Positions 1-8,485 of a DNA stretch of 64,000 nt are shown here, piece after piece (position 1 is the first letter of the stretch; each line of letters opens with the position of its first letter). Source of the DNA: Lachnospiraceae bacterium (GTDB taxonomy: Bacteria > Bacillota_A > Clostridia > Lachnospirales > Lachnospiraceae); assembly GCA_017626435.1 (NCBI GenBank), contig JAGAIR010000002.1:248001-312000 (forward strand), given 5' to 3'. The position numbers and the translations under genes were made by a program. Below the pieces are notes generated by a model. The model searched no databases, had not been told where the DNA came from, and worked only from the letters and a program-made list of their open reading frames with translations.

Positions 1-589
1 GTTGATTGAAAAATGCTGTAATCTCTTTCTGATATGCAGCGACAGTGAAAATATTTGAAAAAGTCATATTTTCCCCTGATTCCTCTGTAACAACAACTTC
101 TCCACGATATTTTCCATGTGTATGTAACCTTTCATACTGTATTTGACAAGGAAGCTTCTGGGCCTCTAATTCTTTTTGATTTTGTAAAATCCCTCTTGCA
201 TATTCGCTTTTCCCAGATGAAGATTCCTCCAAAGCATCCTCCAGATAAGAAATTCCTCTATGAAGTAACATATTTTTTAAAACAAAATAGATCTGTTCTT
301 CTGTTATCTTTTCTGTTAATCCTTTTACTCTTAATTCCAACTGATTATTACATGGTAAATCAGGAATGACCAGACCATTTTCTTTCCAAAACTTTTCAAA
401 ATCCCTAATCCTTGTATTTCTTCTCCTATGCAACCGTCTTCCCTGACGAAAAACTCTCCTCTCCATGTTCTTATTTGCATCTGCGGAAGAAAACAAATTA
501 GCCCCCGACTCCAACACCTCGTAATTATCTGCCACAACAGCCCAGCCAACAGAAGCAATTCCTATGTCTAATCCAAAATTTAATTTCAT
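1..589 (-). CDS. cas9: Cas9 endonuclease, N-terminal part (gene continues beyond position 1)
   Basis: RNA-guided DNA endonuclease of a type II CRISPR-Cas system. The reading frame is open from an ATG at 589 to the window edge, giving about 196 residues. Residues 1-17 hold the RuvC-I motif (FGLDIGIASVGWA, catalytic Asp8). It is followed near residues 42-65 by an arginine-rich bridge helix (RRVFRQGRRLHRRRNTRIRDF region). A REC-lobe signature, LLHRGISYLEDA, lies near residue 110. The short distance from RuvC-I to the bridge helix and the RGISYLED motif resemble compact type II-C enzymes, but the subtype is inference without the rest of the gene. The start is supported by GAAAGGA about 9 bases upstream and an extended -10 box. 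HNH, PAM-interacting domain, cas1/cas2 and repeats would lie outside the window. No frameshift or stop is seen in the visible part. Confidence 0.93.
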   Translation of the reverse strand, partial: MKLNFGLDIGIASVGWAVVADNYEVLESGANLFSSADANKNMERRVFRQGRRLHRRRNTRIRDFEKFWKENGLVIPDLPCNNQLELRVKGLTEKITEEQIYFVLKNMLLHRGISYLEDALEESSSGKSEYARGILQNQKELEAQKLPCQIQYERLHTHGKYRGEVVVTEESGENMTFSNIFTVAAYQKEITAFFNQ

Positions 590-631
590 ACCTGTATCCT
601 TTCACGCTAATTTATTTAAAGTAATACCCAT

Positions 632-640
632 AGTATAACA
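632..640 (-). promoter_or_regulatory. Extended -10 promoter of cas9
   Basis: On the minus strand the sequence TGTTATACT forms an extended -10 element (TGn plus TATACT), about 45 bases upstream of the cas9 start. No good -35 box is visible, as is common for extended -10 promoters. It shows cas9 can be transcribed on its own rather than from the M56 receptor operon upstream. Confidence 0.5.
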
Positions 641-666
641 TGTTTTTTTCTTAGAGGAAACAACCT

Positions 667-3438
667 TTACTCATAATACATTTTCTTCACCTGAGATGGG
701 ACACTGCACACGATTCCATTCCCATTGGAAATGAGCAGGTCACTTGCTTTCATATAATCGTGAGCTTTTTCTGTCAATCTCTCCTCCTTCTTGCTATAAG
801 ATTCCCACTGCCTGCTTTTGTAAGTCAACCGGTCCACATCATAGATAATCTCCTTCCCCTGCCTGTCAAGAGAATAGACCTTATACATCGCCACAGTAGT
901 GACCTTTGTTATCTGAAGATTCCACTCCATAAAATAGGTTTTCCCATCCTTCCGGTACAATCCAATACTGCGTCCCCCATTCATCTGGCTGTCCAACTCC
1001 CAGTTCCAGATTTTCTTTCCCGTTTCTCCAGAATATACCGTTACATCGTACTTCCTCTCTTCTTCCGTTTTTCCTGAACAGGATATCACAATTTCTTCAG
1101 CCACCTGGTCTGAGGTCACATCCTCCCACCAGTGGATTTCCCATGGACTCCTACTGACATAGTTCTCACCTTCCCGGGTGCTTTGACCTGATTCACTGGC
1201 ACTTGTCTTTTGAGGATCATCCAAATAAACAAGCTTCACCTTTTCCAGATTGTGGGACAAAATATAGTCTTCTACTGTACTCCCCCGATAGCAATATATT
1301 TTTAAGCTTTTTTCATCAGGCAGGATCCATTCTCCATCAAATTTCATGTCCGGATTGAATACCGTCAGTTTCTTCAGTCCTGTACAAAGCTCAAAACAAT
1401 GTTCCCCTATTGATTGTACCGTAGAAGGCAGAGTGATTTCCTTCAGTTTTCTATTCCAGCAAAAGGCATTTGCTCCGATTTCCTCCAATCCCTCTGGCAG
1501 CTCTATTTTTGAAAAATCACCTTCCATAAATGCATTTCTTCCTATTTTTTTCAGTTTCTTTCCTTTTATTGTGACCTTTTCCACCTGCGTATTCATAAAC
1601 GCTGCATCTCCAATTTCCGTCACCTCTTCTGGTATCACAACGTGGTTCAGTCCAATATACTGAGCCAATATACCTTCCCTTATTTTTGTAGATTCCGATG
1701 GAAATACAATATCAGCCGGTTTATCTGCCTCCTGCTGATTGCTTACAAAATCCTTCGAAAGTCCTACAATCTCACCATTCTGTGATATCACCATAAAGTC
1801 ATCCAGATGTGAGATATCCCCCTGCTTTTCTGCGAGGGAATCGTCTTCTCCCCGTTCCTCTTCCATCTCTGTGATATCCCTCCAGGTAATCCCAAGCTCC
1901 TGCAAACGCTTCTGCAGATAGGAACCTTTTTGACAAAATACAGTCAGATTTTCCGCACAGCCATCAAAGGCATCCTCCGCCACATACTGGATATCGTCAT
2001 AAAAGATACTGATCTGCCTTAGTCTTCCACAGCCCTGAAAGCTATTTTCCAAAATCTGATATTTCTGATTTCTTCCATCCTCTCCAATATCAGGAAAACT
2101 GATACAATCCAGGCTGATTGCCTGTATTTGTCCGAATCTCCGGGTTCCTATAATATTACCATCCTCATCTGTCACCAGACAGGGAATTTCATTTTTACTG
2201 CCCGTTACCAATCCATTGTCATCATACTCCTGCTCTGATCTATTGACAGATTCTTTTTTTGCAGGCCCCCCGCCATTGGTAAACAGACAAAGCATCATCC
2301 CCCCTGCAAATAAAAGAAGTACTGCCAGAACCGCCTTTCCGGGACGGCGGTAACGAAGGATATTTTGAATCCGGGACTTGGTATTTTTTTCAGAAAATGC
2401 CACCGGAATTCTCTGTTTTCTCTGCAAATGCTCGTAACTGGATGCCATCTGCAACAGTACTCTGGAATATTCTTTCCGCTTTCCTCCCAGCACACCAACC
2501 ACACTTTCATCACAGACAAATTCCATATCCTTTTCCAGCAGGAAAAAAGCAAGCCAGACCAAAGGCTGGAACCAATACAAACAGAGCACCAGGTAGGCCG
2601 CATATTTTACCAGATAATCACGATGACGGATATGAGTCTTCTCGTGAAGAATAATATATGGCAGACTATCCTCTGACAAGTCTGTGGGAAGATAGATACG
2701 CGGACGGAATAATCCAAACACAAATGGCACATTAATCCTCTCAGAGAGATAGATTTCCTTCTGACTATGGGCATCTGCTGTTTCTTCCAACTTCTCTGAC
2801 CGTCTGGCATCTGTCAATAACCGCTGGAGCTTGATCCATTGATATCCCCCATACAGCAGCATCCCCGCTATGCCCAAAATCCAGACGATGGAAAGAAACG
2901 GAAGCAGCCGATTTCTTCCTGTATTCTGGACGATACTGTTTCCCCCGGAAGACAGATCGCTCCCTGCCACCTCCTTTTCATTTGGACTGTTTTTCTCACC
3001 AGCAGAAGATAAAAAATCCGTTCCTGACTGGTATGTCTCCTGCTGTCCCGGCTGTCTGTTTTCCGTCTCAGCTGCCTGACCCGCATCAATTTCATTTTCG
3101 TCATCCTGTTCCGGCAGACTGCCTTTCGTACTTTTTGAAATTGTTTCCCCTGTTTCATTTCTTTCCTTCTGCCGGTTCCATGTAAACATTCTCTGACTGG
3201 TTCCTTTTACCTTCATCCCCCCGGAATAAAATGTAACTGACGGCATCAACCCCACGGGACTGACCAGTTCCACCGGACATGCCAGCCGGACAAAAACTGC
3301 AATCCAGAGTACATAGCAAATGATTCCCGGTGCCTTCCGCAAAAACTGGCGCAGTATCAGTACAAACACAATGACACCACTGATCGCTACCCCCGTCTCC
3401 AAAAACTGCAAAAAAACCTTCTCCAATCCCATCCTCAT
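667..3438 (-). CDS. M56 (BlaR1/MecR1-type) membrane metalloprotease receptor with leucine-rich repeats
   Basis: Predicted sensor-protease that would cleave or inactivate the BlaI-type repressor encoded just upstream. Of 923 residues, the first ~60 form two membrane helices. A polar acidic loop (about 75-170) follows, then a third helix (about 178-200). The M56 protease domain has the zinc motif LHEKTHIRHRD at about 264-274 and a downstream CDES that supplies the third ligand. Another membrane helix lies near 370-390. Beyond it, where BlaR1 has a penicillin-binding domain, there are instead BspA-type LRR_5 repeats (clearest around 580-720, for example IGANAF and IGEHCFELCTGLKKL). A C-terminal domain of ~150 residues is not recognised. 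The start overlaps the repressor stop by four bases (ATGA), so the two are translationally coupled. The ligand is unknown; nothing seen suggests a beta-lactam. Confidence 0.85.
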   Translation of the reverse strand: MRMGLEKVFLQFLETGVAISGVIVFVLILRQFLRKAPGIICYVLWIAVFVRLACPVELVSPVGLMPSVTFYSGGMKVKGTSQRMFTWNRQKERNETGETISKSTKGSLPEQDDENEIDAGQAAETENRQPGQQETYQSGTDFLSSAGEKNSPNEKEVAGSDLSSGGNSIVQNTGRNRLLPFLSIVWILGIAGMLLYGGYQWIKLQRLLTDARRSEKLEETADAHSQKEIYLSERINVPFVFGLFRPRIYLPTDLSEDSLPYIILHEKTHIRHRDYLVKYAAYLVLCLYWFQPLVWLAFFLLEKDMEFVCDESVVGVLGGKRKEYSRVLLQMASSYEHLQRKQRIPVAFSEKNTKSRIQNILRYRRPGKAVLAVLLLFAGGMMLCLFTNGGGPAKKESVNRSEQEYDDNGLVTGSKNEIPCLVTDEDGNIIGTRRFGQIQAISLDCISFPDIGEDGRNQKYQILENSFQGCGRLRQISIFYDDIQYVAEDAFDGCAENLTVFCQKGSYLQKRLQELGITWRDITEMEEERGEDDSLAEKQGDISHLDDFMVISQNGEIVGLSKDFVSNQQEADKPADIVFPSESTKIREGILAQYIGLNHVVIPEEVTEIGDAAFMNTQVEKVTIKGKKLKKIGRNAFMEGDFSKIELPEGLEEIGANAFCWNRKLKEITLPSTVQSIGEHCFELCTGLKKLTVFNPDMKFDGEWILPDEKSLKIYCYRGSTVEDYILSHNLEKVKLVYLDDPQKTSASESGQSTREGENYVSRSPWEIHWWEDVTSDQVAEEIVISCSGKTEEERKYDVTVYSGETGKKIWNWELDSQMNGGRSIGLYRKDGKTYFMEWNLQITKVTTVAMYKVYSLDRQGKEIIYDVDRLTYKSRQWESYSKKEERLTEKAHDYMKASDLLISNGNGIVCSVPSQVKKMYYE

Positions 3439-3791
3439 TCCTCCTCACAGTTTTCAATCAATTGCCGAAGCTCATCAATTTCCTCTTTGCTGAGCTTCTC
3501 TTTTCTGGTAAAAGCAGTCAGAAATCTTGGCAGAGAACCTCCAAAGGTATCTCTGACAAACTGTCTGCTCTGGCTGGCATAGTAGTCATCCTTTTCCATC
3601 ATTGCCTGTACTGTCCCACCTTTATTTTGAAAGATCCCTTTTTGCTCCAGACGTTTTAACATCGTATAGGTAGTGGATTTCTTCCATTCCATTTTTTCCT
3701 CCCCCAGCCGCACCAATTCAGAAGAAGAAAAAGGAACTCTGTCCCACAAAAAACCTGCAAATTTTTCTTCTGTTTCTGTCATTGTAATCAT
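3435..3791 (-). CDS. BlaI/MecI family winged-helix repressor
   Basis: Transcriptional repressor of 118 residues, paired with the M56 receptor. The N-terminal winged helix includes SSSELVRLGEEKMEWKKSTTYTMLKRLEQKG, the hallmark of the Penicillinase_R family. The C-terminal half (SRQFVRDTFGGSLPRFLTAF ... EEIDELRQLIEN) is the usual dimerisation region. The frame is open further upstream to 3866, but that would place the start inside the operators. The ATG at 3791 has a strong AAAGGAG site 7 bases upstream and is chosen. By family precedent, repression is relieved when the receptor triggers cleavage of the repressor. Two operator copies on its own promoter imply autoregulation of the pair. Confidence 0.9.
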   Translation of the reverse strand: MITMTETEEKFAGFLWDRVPFSSSELVRLGEEKMEWKKSTTYTMLKRLEQKGIFQNKGGTVQAMMEKDDYYASQSRQFVRDTFGGSLPRFLTAFTRKEKLSKEEIDELRQLIENCEEE

Positions 3792-3844
3792 ATCCGTTCT
3801 CCTTTCGAAATCTATTCTGTTCCCCTCGCCAAACAAAAATAGTC

Positions 3845-3855
3845 TACAAAATGTA
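3845..3855. promoter_or_regulatory. BlaI-type operator, copy 1
   Basis: TACA-AAA-TGTA, a dyad resembling the TACAnnTGTA core bound by BlaI/MecI repressors but with a three-base centre. The wider 17 bases match copy 2 in inverted orientation at nearly every position. It lies just downstream of the -10 box. Confidence 0.7.
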
Positions 3856-3867
3856 AACCTTTTCATA

Positions 3868-3897
3868 ATTTTACATCTTGTAGACCTTCTTTGTCAA
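3868..3897 (-). promoter_or_regulatory. Promoter of the repressor-receptor operon
   Basis: Minus-strand TTGACA (3892-3897) and TAAAAT (3868-3873) are separated by 18 bases. One operator copy (3872-3882) sits in the spacer and touches the -10 box. The other lies just downstream, covering the probable start of transcription. Confidence 0.8.
3872..3882. promoter_or_regulatory. BlaI-type operator, copy 2
   Basis: TACA-TCT-TGTA, located in the spacer between the -35 and -10 boxes. Read on the minus strand it begins GTCTACAA and ends TGTAAAA, the same 17-base pattern as copy 1 on the plus strand. Centre-to-centre distance is 27 bases. Confidence 0.7.
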
Positions 3898-3930
3898 TGA
3901 AAATCTTTTTTTGTTTTTCCTGACAAATTT

Positions 3931-5970
3931 TTATAAAAATATTTCTTCTGTATACCCAGACAGTTTCTTTCTCAAACCATCATATTTCTTACACATTTCC
4001 AAAATATCTTTCTTTTCAAAGCCTCTGGCAGCTTCATTGGCATCCTTCAGGATAGATGCATCCCGATATATATCCGCCAGCACAAAATCCAGCTCGCCAC
4101 TCTGCCGGATTCCAAACAGATCCCCCGGACCACGCATTTTCAAATCTTCCTGTGCCACATAAAACCCATCATTGGAGCTTCCCAGTATATTTAATCTCTC
4201 CATCGTCTCCCTGGAAGTATTTCCCGCCATAAAGATACAATATGACTGTACACTGCCGCGCCCTACACGTCCCCGGAGCTGGTGAAGCTGTGCCAGACCG
4301 AACCGCTCAGCATTTTCTATCATCATGACTGTAGCATTTGGCACATTGATCCCCACCTCGATTACGGTTGTGGATACCAGAATATCTATCTCTCCAGCTC
4401 CAAACCGTTCCATAATCTCATTTTTTTCCACCGCTCTCATCTTGCCATGGAGGTATTCTATCCGGATAGAGGGTGGAAGCACCTGGCGGAGACTTTCCGT
4501 ATAATCCGTTACATTTTCTACCTCCAGATTTTCACTCTCTTCCACCATAGGACAGATAATATAGATCTGATGCCCCTCACTGACCTGCTTTTGCATAAAG
4601 CGGTATGCCTGTGGCCGGTAATCCGTTCCCACCACACAGTTTTTAATGGGCAGACGATCCGATGGCATCACATCAATCACGGAAATGTCCAAATCACCAT
4701 ACAAAATAATTGCCAGCGTCCTGGGTATCGGTGTAGCACTCATGACCAGCATATGGGGCTCCCGTCCTTTTGCCCAAAGCCCTTCTCTCTGGCGTACTCC
4801 AAAACGATGCTGTTCATCTGTAACCACCAGAGCAAGATCCTTATAGACTACCTTTTCCTGTATCAGTGCATGTGTTCCCACCACAATATCTAACGTGCCA
4901 AGTTCCAGTGCCTCATAAAGCTTCCTTTTCTGGGCTGCTGTCATAGAACCTACCAGAAGCCCTACCTTCACACCAAAGGGCTCCAGATATTCCTGAAAGG
5001 ATTCAAAATGCTGGGCAGCCAGAACCTCCGTAGGCACCATGATCGCCCCCTGATGACCGTTCTCCACACAGGCGAGCAGAGCCAATACTGACACTATGGT
5101 CTTACCTGATCCTACATCCCCCTGTATCAGACGGTTCATTACCTGTCCGCTCATTAGATCAGTCCTTAACTCCTCCCATGTCCTTTTCTGTCCCTGGGTC
5201 AGCTGAAAAGGAAGCTGCTGCTCCAGTTCCTTTGTCTTTTCAAAGGAATGGAATACATAAGAAGACTTTTTCTGATGCTTTCCTTTTTTCATCTGATTCA
5301 ATGCCAGGGCAAACAGAAAAAATTCCTCAAATACAATCCGCTTTCTGGCAGAAATATACTCCTGCTTGTCCTTTGGAAAATGAATCGCATGAATTGCCTG
5401 TTTTCGTAAAATCAGCTGATATTTTTTTCGGATATCCAATGGCAGATAATCATCTTTTAAATCGATCTGCTCCAAGGCAGAGCTTACCGCCTTGGACACC
5501 GCATTATTGGTCAGTCCGGCAGTGAGACGATAGACCGGCTGGGGCTTTTGAAGCAGCTGATGATATTCCTGTTCACTGAGTATTTTAGGCTGCTGTAACT
5601 GATATACTCCATTTTTACGAATCACACGTCCCCGCAGGATATAATGTGTTCCCATGCGCAGAGTTTTTTGTAAAAACGGCATATTAAACCATGTCACCTG
5701 TATCTGCCCACTGCTGTCCTTTATGATACAGCTGAGAATCTTCAGATTGCGGACCCGCTTTTGCTTTGGCTGGTTAACCAGACTGCCACATATCACTACA
5801 ATATGGCTTTCCTGGACCTCAGAAATAAGACGGATATTTTCCACAATCTCATATTCCCGCGGATATGCCTGCAACAATTCCTCTACAGTATGTATTCCCA
5901 GTTTGGCAAAAAGCTTCTCACTCTTCTCTCCCACTCCCTTAATTTCTCTGATACTGTCTGTCAAATTCAT
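3931..5970 (-). CDS. recG: ATP-dependent DNA helicase RecG
   Basis: Branch-migration helicase that remodels stalled replication forks and recombination intermediates. The 679-residue length is normal for RecG. The N-terminal wedge/OB domain begins with the helix-hairpin-like IREIKGVGEKSEKLFAKLGI. Walker A (GDVGSGKT) lies near residue 285 and the Walker B-type DEQHRFG near 383. SATPIPRTLA follows, and then the C-terminal helicase motifs (STTVIEVGINVPNA, QLHQLRGRVGRG). The C-terminal TRG-type motif region (GPGDLFGIRQSG) is intact. It follows the kinase gene on the same strand but is separated from it by a hairpin terminator and a structured element. Confidence 0.97.
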   Translation of the reverse strand: MNLTDSIREIKGVGEKSEKLFAKLGIHTVEELLQAYPREYEIVENIRLISEVQESHIVVICGSLVNQPKQKRVRNLKILSCIIKDSSGQIQVTWFNMPFLQKTLRMGTHYILRGRVIRKNGVYQLQQPKILSEQEYHQLLQKPQPVYRLTAGLTNNAVSKAVSSALEQIDLKDDYLPLDIRKKYQLILRKQAIHAIHFPKDKQEYISARKRIVFEEFFLFALALNQMKKGKHQKKSSYVFHSFEKTKELEQQLPFQLTQGQKRTWEELRTDLMSGQVMNRLIQGDVGSGKTIVSVLALLACVENGHQGAIMVPTEVLAAQHFESFQEYLEPFGVKVGLLVGSMTAAQKRKLYEALELGTLDIVVGTHALIQEKVVYKDLALVVTDEQHRFGVRQREGLWAKGREPHMLVMSATPIPRTLAIILYGDLDISVIDVMPSDRLPIKNCVVGTDYRPQAYRFMQKQVSEGHQIYIICPMVEESENLEVENVTDYTESLRQVLPPSIRIEYLHGKMRAVEKNEIMERFGAGEIDILVSTTVIEVGINVPNATVMMIENAERFGLAQLHQLRGRVGRGSVQSYCIFMAGNTSRETMERLNILGSSNDGFYVAQEDLKMRGPGDLFGIRQSGELDFVLADIYRDASILKDANEAARGFEKKDILEMCKKYDGLRKKLSGYTEEIFL

Positions 5971-6054
5971 ATGTTACCATGTCCTTTCCATAACAAAATG
6001 GCAAATCCCACAGCAGCTTTCCAGTCGGCTATGCTGACTTACTCCCATCAAAAC

Positions 6055-6110
6055 AAAAAAGAACCACAATCATCACGATACATCTGTCATGCACGTCACC
6101 ATTGTGGTTC
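6055..6110 (-). terminator. Intrinsic terminator between the FakA-like gene and recG
   Basis: On the minus strand, GAACCACAAT and ATTGTGGTTC (6101-6110 and 6061-6070) form a perfect 10-base-pair stem, closed by a 30-base apical region that can pair further. TTTTTT follows directly. It would end the asp23-kinase transcript, or act as an attenuator in front of recG. Confidence 0.75.
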
Positions 6111-6117
6111 CCTTTCC

Positions 6118-6170
6118 TTAGCCCGGCAGCGCAAGACGAGATGAGGTTCAAATCTGCGTCATCAGGCTAA
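6118..6170 (-). other. Compact predicted RNA structure directly after the FakA-like stop codon
   Basis: On the minus strand an outer stem TTAGCC/GGCTAA (6165-6170 with 6118-6123) encloses an inner stem of GACG-c-AGAT with ATCTCGTC (6152-6160 with 6135-6142, one bulged base). The inner stem has a nine-base loop containing GAACC. The other side of the internal loop is TTGCGCTGCCG. It starts three bases after the kinase stop codon and ends just before the terminator. No known riboswitch class is recognised. The GAACC in the loop repeats the 5' arm of the terminator, so an alternative pairing is possible. Confidence 0.45.
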
Positions 6171-6173
6171 ACA

Positions 6174-7853
6174 TTATTCCACTGAAATAAAATAAGAATA
6201 AATCGGCTGTCCACCAAACTGAACTTCCACTTCCAAATTCGGATGATTGTCTAATATTTTGTCTGCCAGATCCTCTGCTTCTTCCTCTGTCACCTCAGCA
6301 CCATAGTAAAGACTAATCAGCTCACTGTCTTCATCCAGCATACCTTCTGTCAGTTCCAGAGTCGTTGTCTCCAGTTCCTGCCCCACCGCCAGAATGGTTT
6401 TATCTGTCAGTCCCATAAAGTCACCCTGTTTAATCTCCTTGCCATCCATATTTGTATCACGGACTGCATAGGTCACCTGTCCAGATTTTATTTTCTCCAT
6501 CTCACTGATCATCTGACTGGCATTCTCCTGTGCCGACTGTCCCGGCACATAGTTGATCATAGCAGTAATTCCCTGAGGAATGTTTTTAGAAGGTATCACT
6601 ATGATTTCCTTATCCTCGGTCAGTTCCTTTGCCTGCTCAGCCGCCAAAATAATATTTCCATTATTTGGTAAGATATAAATAGTATCTGCATTTACCTTTT
6701 CAATCGCCTCTAAAATATCTTCAGTACTTGGATTCATTGTCTGTCCGCCCTCAATGAGATAGTCTGCACCCAGATCAAGGAAAATATCCTTCAATCCATC
6801 ACCTACAGATACAGCAATAAATCCAGTCTCTTTGCGCTCAGTCTCTGGTAATGTTTCCGCCTGGGCTTCCTTTTCCCTCCGTGCAATGCTCTCTGCATCA
6901 CGAATCAGTTTCTCTTCATGTTCTTCACGCATGTTATCAATCTTTATACTTGTCAGGGAACCATACGTCAATGCCTTCTGGATAGCCAGACCAGGATCAT
7001 TGGTATGTACGTGTACCTTGACAATATCATCATCTGCCACGACTACCACGCAGTCACCAATTCCCTGCAAATACGCCTTCAGTTCCCTCTCCACTACACC
7101 ATGTGCTTTTTCCAGCATAATGATAAATTCTGTACAATAACCAAACTCAATGTCCTCTGCTTCTTTGCTCCCGGTTGCAGCAGCCGGTGTCGCCTGCTGC
7201 TCCACATCGGAAATGGAATAGTCCACCACTTTCCCTTTTAATGCATCCAGAGCTCCGCGGACAAAAGTCATTAATCCCTCTCCACCAGAATCTACCACAC
7301 CAGCCTGCTTTAATACCGGCAGCATATCCGGTGTCTTTGCCAGGGTTTCCTCCATATAAGAAACCACTTCCTCCGCAAAGGCGACCATATCATTGGCTTC
7401 GCCTTCCATCAGCAGTTCGATGGAACGTTCTGCCCCTGCCTTGATCACAGTAAGAATCGTACCTTCCTTTGGCTTCATTACAGCCTTATAAGCGGTATCA
7501 GCGGCATGCTGGATCCCATTACCCAAATCGGTTACATCCATATGCTCCAGGCCTTTTAATTCCCTGGTAAAACCTCGGAAAATCTGAGACAAGATAACAC
7601 CAGAATTTCCTCTGGCTCCCCTCAGAGAACCACTTGACATAGCCTTACATAAAGTATCTATCGTCAGGTTCTCAATCTTATTGACTTCACGGACCGCTGC
7701 CATAATCGTCATGGTCATGTTGGTACCGGTATCACCGTCTGGTACAGGGAATACATTTAACTCATTGATATATTCCTTCTTCGCCTCCAGTGCCTTGGCT
7801 CCAGCCAGAAAACACTTTTTCATCATAGACGCATCTATCATTTCAATACTCAC
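6174..7853 (-). CDS. DAK2 domain fatty acid kinase-like protein (FakA/YloV family)
   Basis: Homologue of FakA, the ATP-dependent subunit that phosphorylates fatty acids bound to a DegV-type FakB partner for use in phospholipid synthesis. The 559-residue protein has an N-terminal DAK2/DhaL nucleotide domain with the metal-binding motif VPDGDTGTNMTMT (about 37-49) and SGSLRGARGNSGVILSQIF (about 72-90). A middle domain follows, with VVVVADDDIVKVHVHTNDPG near 270-290, and a C-terminal DegV-like fold. The start is GTG at 7853, served by GAGGAGG nine bases upstream; the next ATG would be too far from that site. It sits just behind an Asp23 gene, the usual arrangement in Firmicutes. The true substrate is inferred from the family. 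Confidence 0.9.
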   Translation of the reverse strand: MSIEMIDASMMKKCFLAGAKALEAKKEYINELNVFPVPDGDTGTNMTMTIMAAVREVNKIENLTIDTLCKAMSSGSLRGARGNSGVILSQIFRGFTRELKGLEHMDVTDLGNGIQHAADTAYKAVMKPKEGTILTVIKAGAERSIELLMEGEANDMVAFAEEVVSYMEETLAKTPDMLPVLKQAGVVDSGGEGLMTFVRGALDALKGKVVDYSISDVEQQATPAAATGSKEAEDIEFGYCTEFIIMLEKAHGVVERELKAYLQGIGDCVVVVADDDIVKVHVHTNDPGLAIQKALTYGSLTSIKIDNMREEHEEKLIRDAESIARREKEAQAETLPETERKETGFIAVSVGDGLKDIFLDLGADYLIEGGQTMNPSTEDILEAIEKVNADTIYILPNNGNIILAAEQAKELTEDKEIIVIPSKNIPQGITAMINYVPGQSAQENASQMISEMEKIKSGQVTYAVRDTNMDGKEIKQGDFMGLTDKTILAVGQELETTTLELTEGMLDEDSELISLYYGAEVTEEEAEDLADKILDNHPNLEVEVQFGGQPIYSYFISVE

Positions 7854-7910
7854 TTTACTGTTCCTCCTCAGAGTTTATTACTTCATGGTATAGGGTAGAT
7901 CCAATGACGA

Positions 7911-8270
7911 TCAGTCGTCCACTATACGGACACCTTCTACGATCACATTGATATTGTCCACTTCCATTCCGGTATATGTTTCTACACGGCAACGGACATT
8001 TTCAAGAATATTCTGAGCCACGGCGCGGATGCTGACTCCGTATGCTACGATCACATGCAGCTGGATACGAATCCGGTTCTCTACGACAGATACATTCACA
8101 CCTCTGCTGATATTTTCTCTTTTTAACAGTTTAGCGACTCCATCCTTTACATTGACAGAAGCCATCCCTACCACACCAAAACATTCTGTTGCAGCAGAGC
8201 CTGCATACTTGGCCAGCACTTCCCGGTCAATCACAATACTTCCCATATCGTTGTCCATTCTTCCTTTCAT
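7911..8270 (-). CDS. Asp23/Gls24 family envelope stress protein (YloU-like)
   Basis: Small cytoplasmic protein of 119 residues with the Asp23 fold (IVIDREVLAKYAGSAATECFGVVGM, then a conserved IRIQLHVIVAYGVSI strand region). In Bacillus the equivalent gene sits immediately before the FakA-like gene, as here, where 57 bases separate them. Its molecular role is not well defined; some relatives are membrane-associated stress proteins. The ATG at 8270 has GGAGG eight bases upstream; an in-frame ATG at 8258 is a weaker alternative. A second member of the family lies at 59191-59568. Confidence 0.88.
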   Translation of the reverse strand: MKGRMDNDMGSIVIDREVLAKYAGSAATECFGVVGMASVNVKDGVAKLLKRENISRGVNVSVVENRIRIQLHVIVAYGVSIRAVAQNILENVRCRVETYTGMEVDNINVIVEGVRIVDD

Positions 8271-8485
8271 AGTACATCCTCCATTCTATCAAGGTACATA
8301 TCCTTCCGGTCATCTGCAGGATTGCAGACACGTCCCTGAATCTGTTTCTCAGAAAGAAAAAAGAATATGTTCAAAATTTTCACATAATATCATATGTTAT
8401 AGTATACCCTATTCTTTCCAAAAATGAAACTATTATTATGAACTATTCTGTTATATTTTGTTACCAAGCCAAATGGAGGTGTCTT

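Noticed and set aside
331..558. Minus-strand frame of 75 residues near the left edge
   Set aside because: It is a shifted-frame shadow of the cas9 5' end; the cas9 frame is open across the whole stretch and carries the family motifs.
4282..4893. Plus-strand frame of 203 residues
   Set aside because: Lies entirely antisense to recG, has no ribosome site and no family-like composition.
6130..6170. GGTTCAAATC on the plus strand looked like a tRNA T-loop
   Set aside because: No anticodon arm or full acceptor stem of tRNA geometry fits; the element is only 53 bases and folds better as a two-stem structure on the minus strand.
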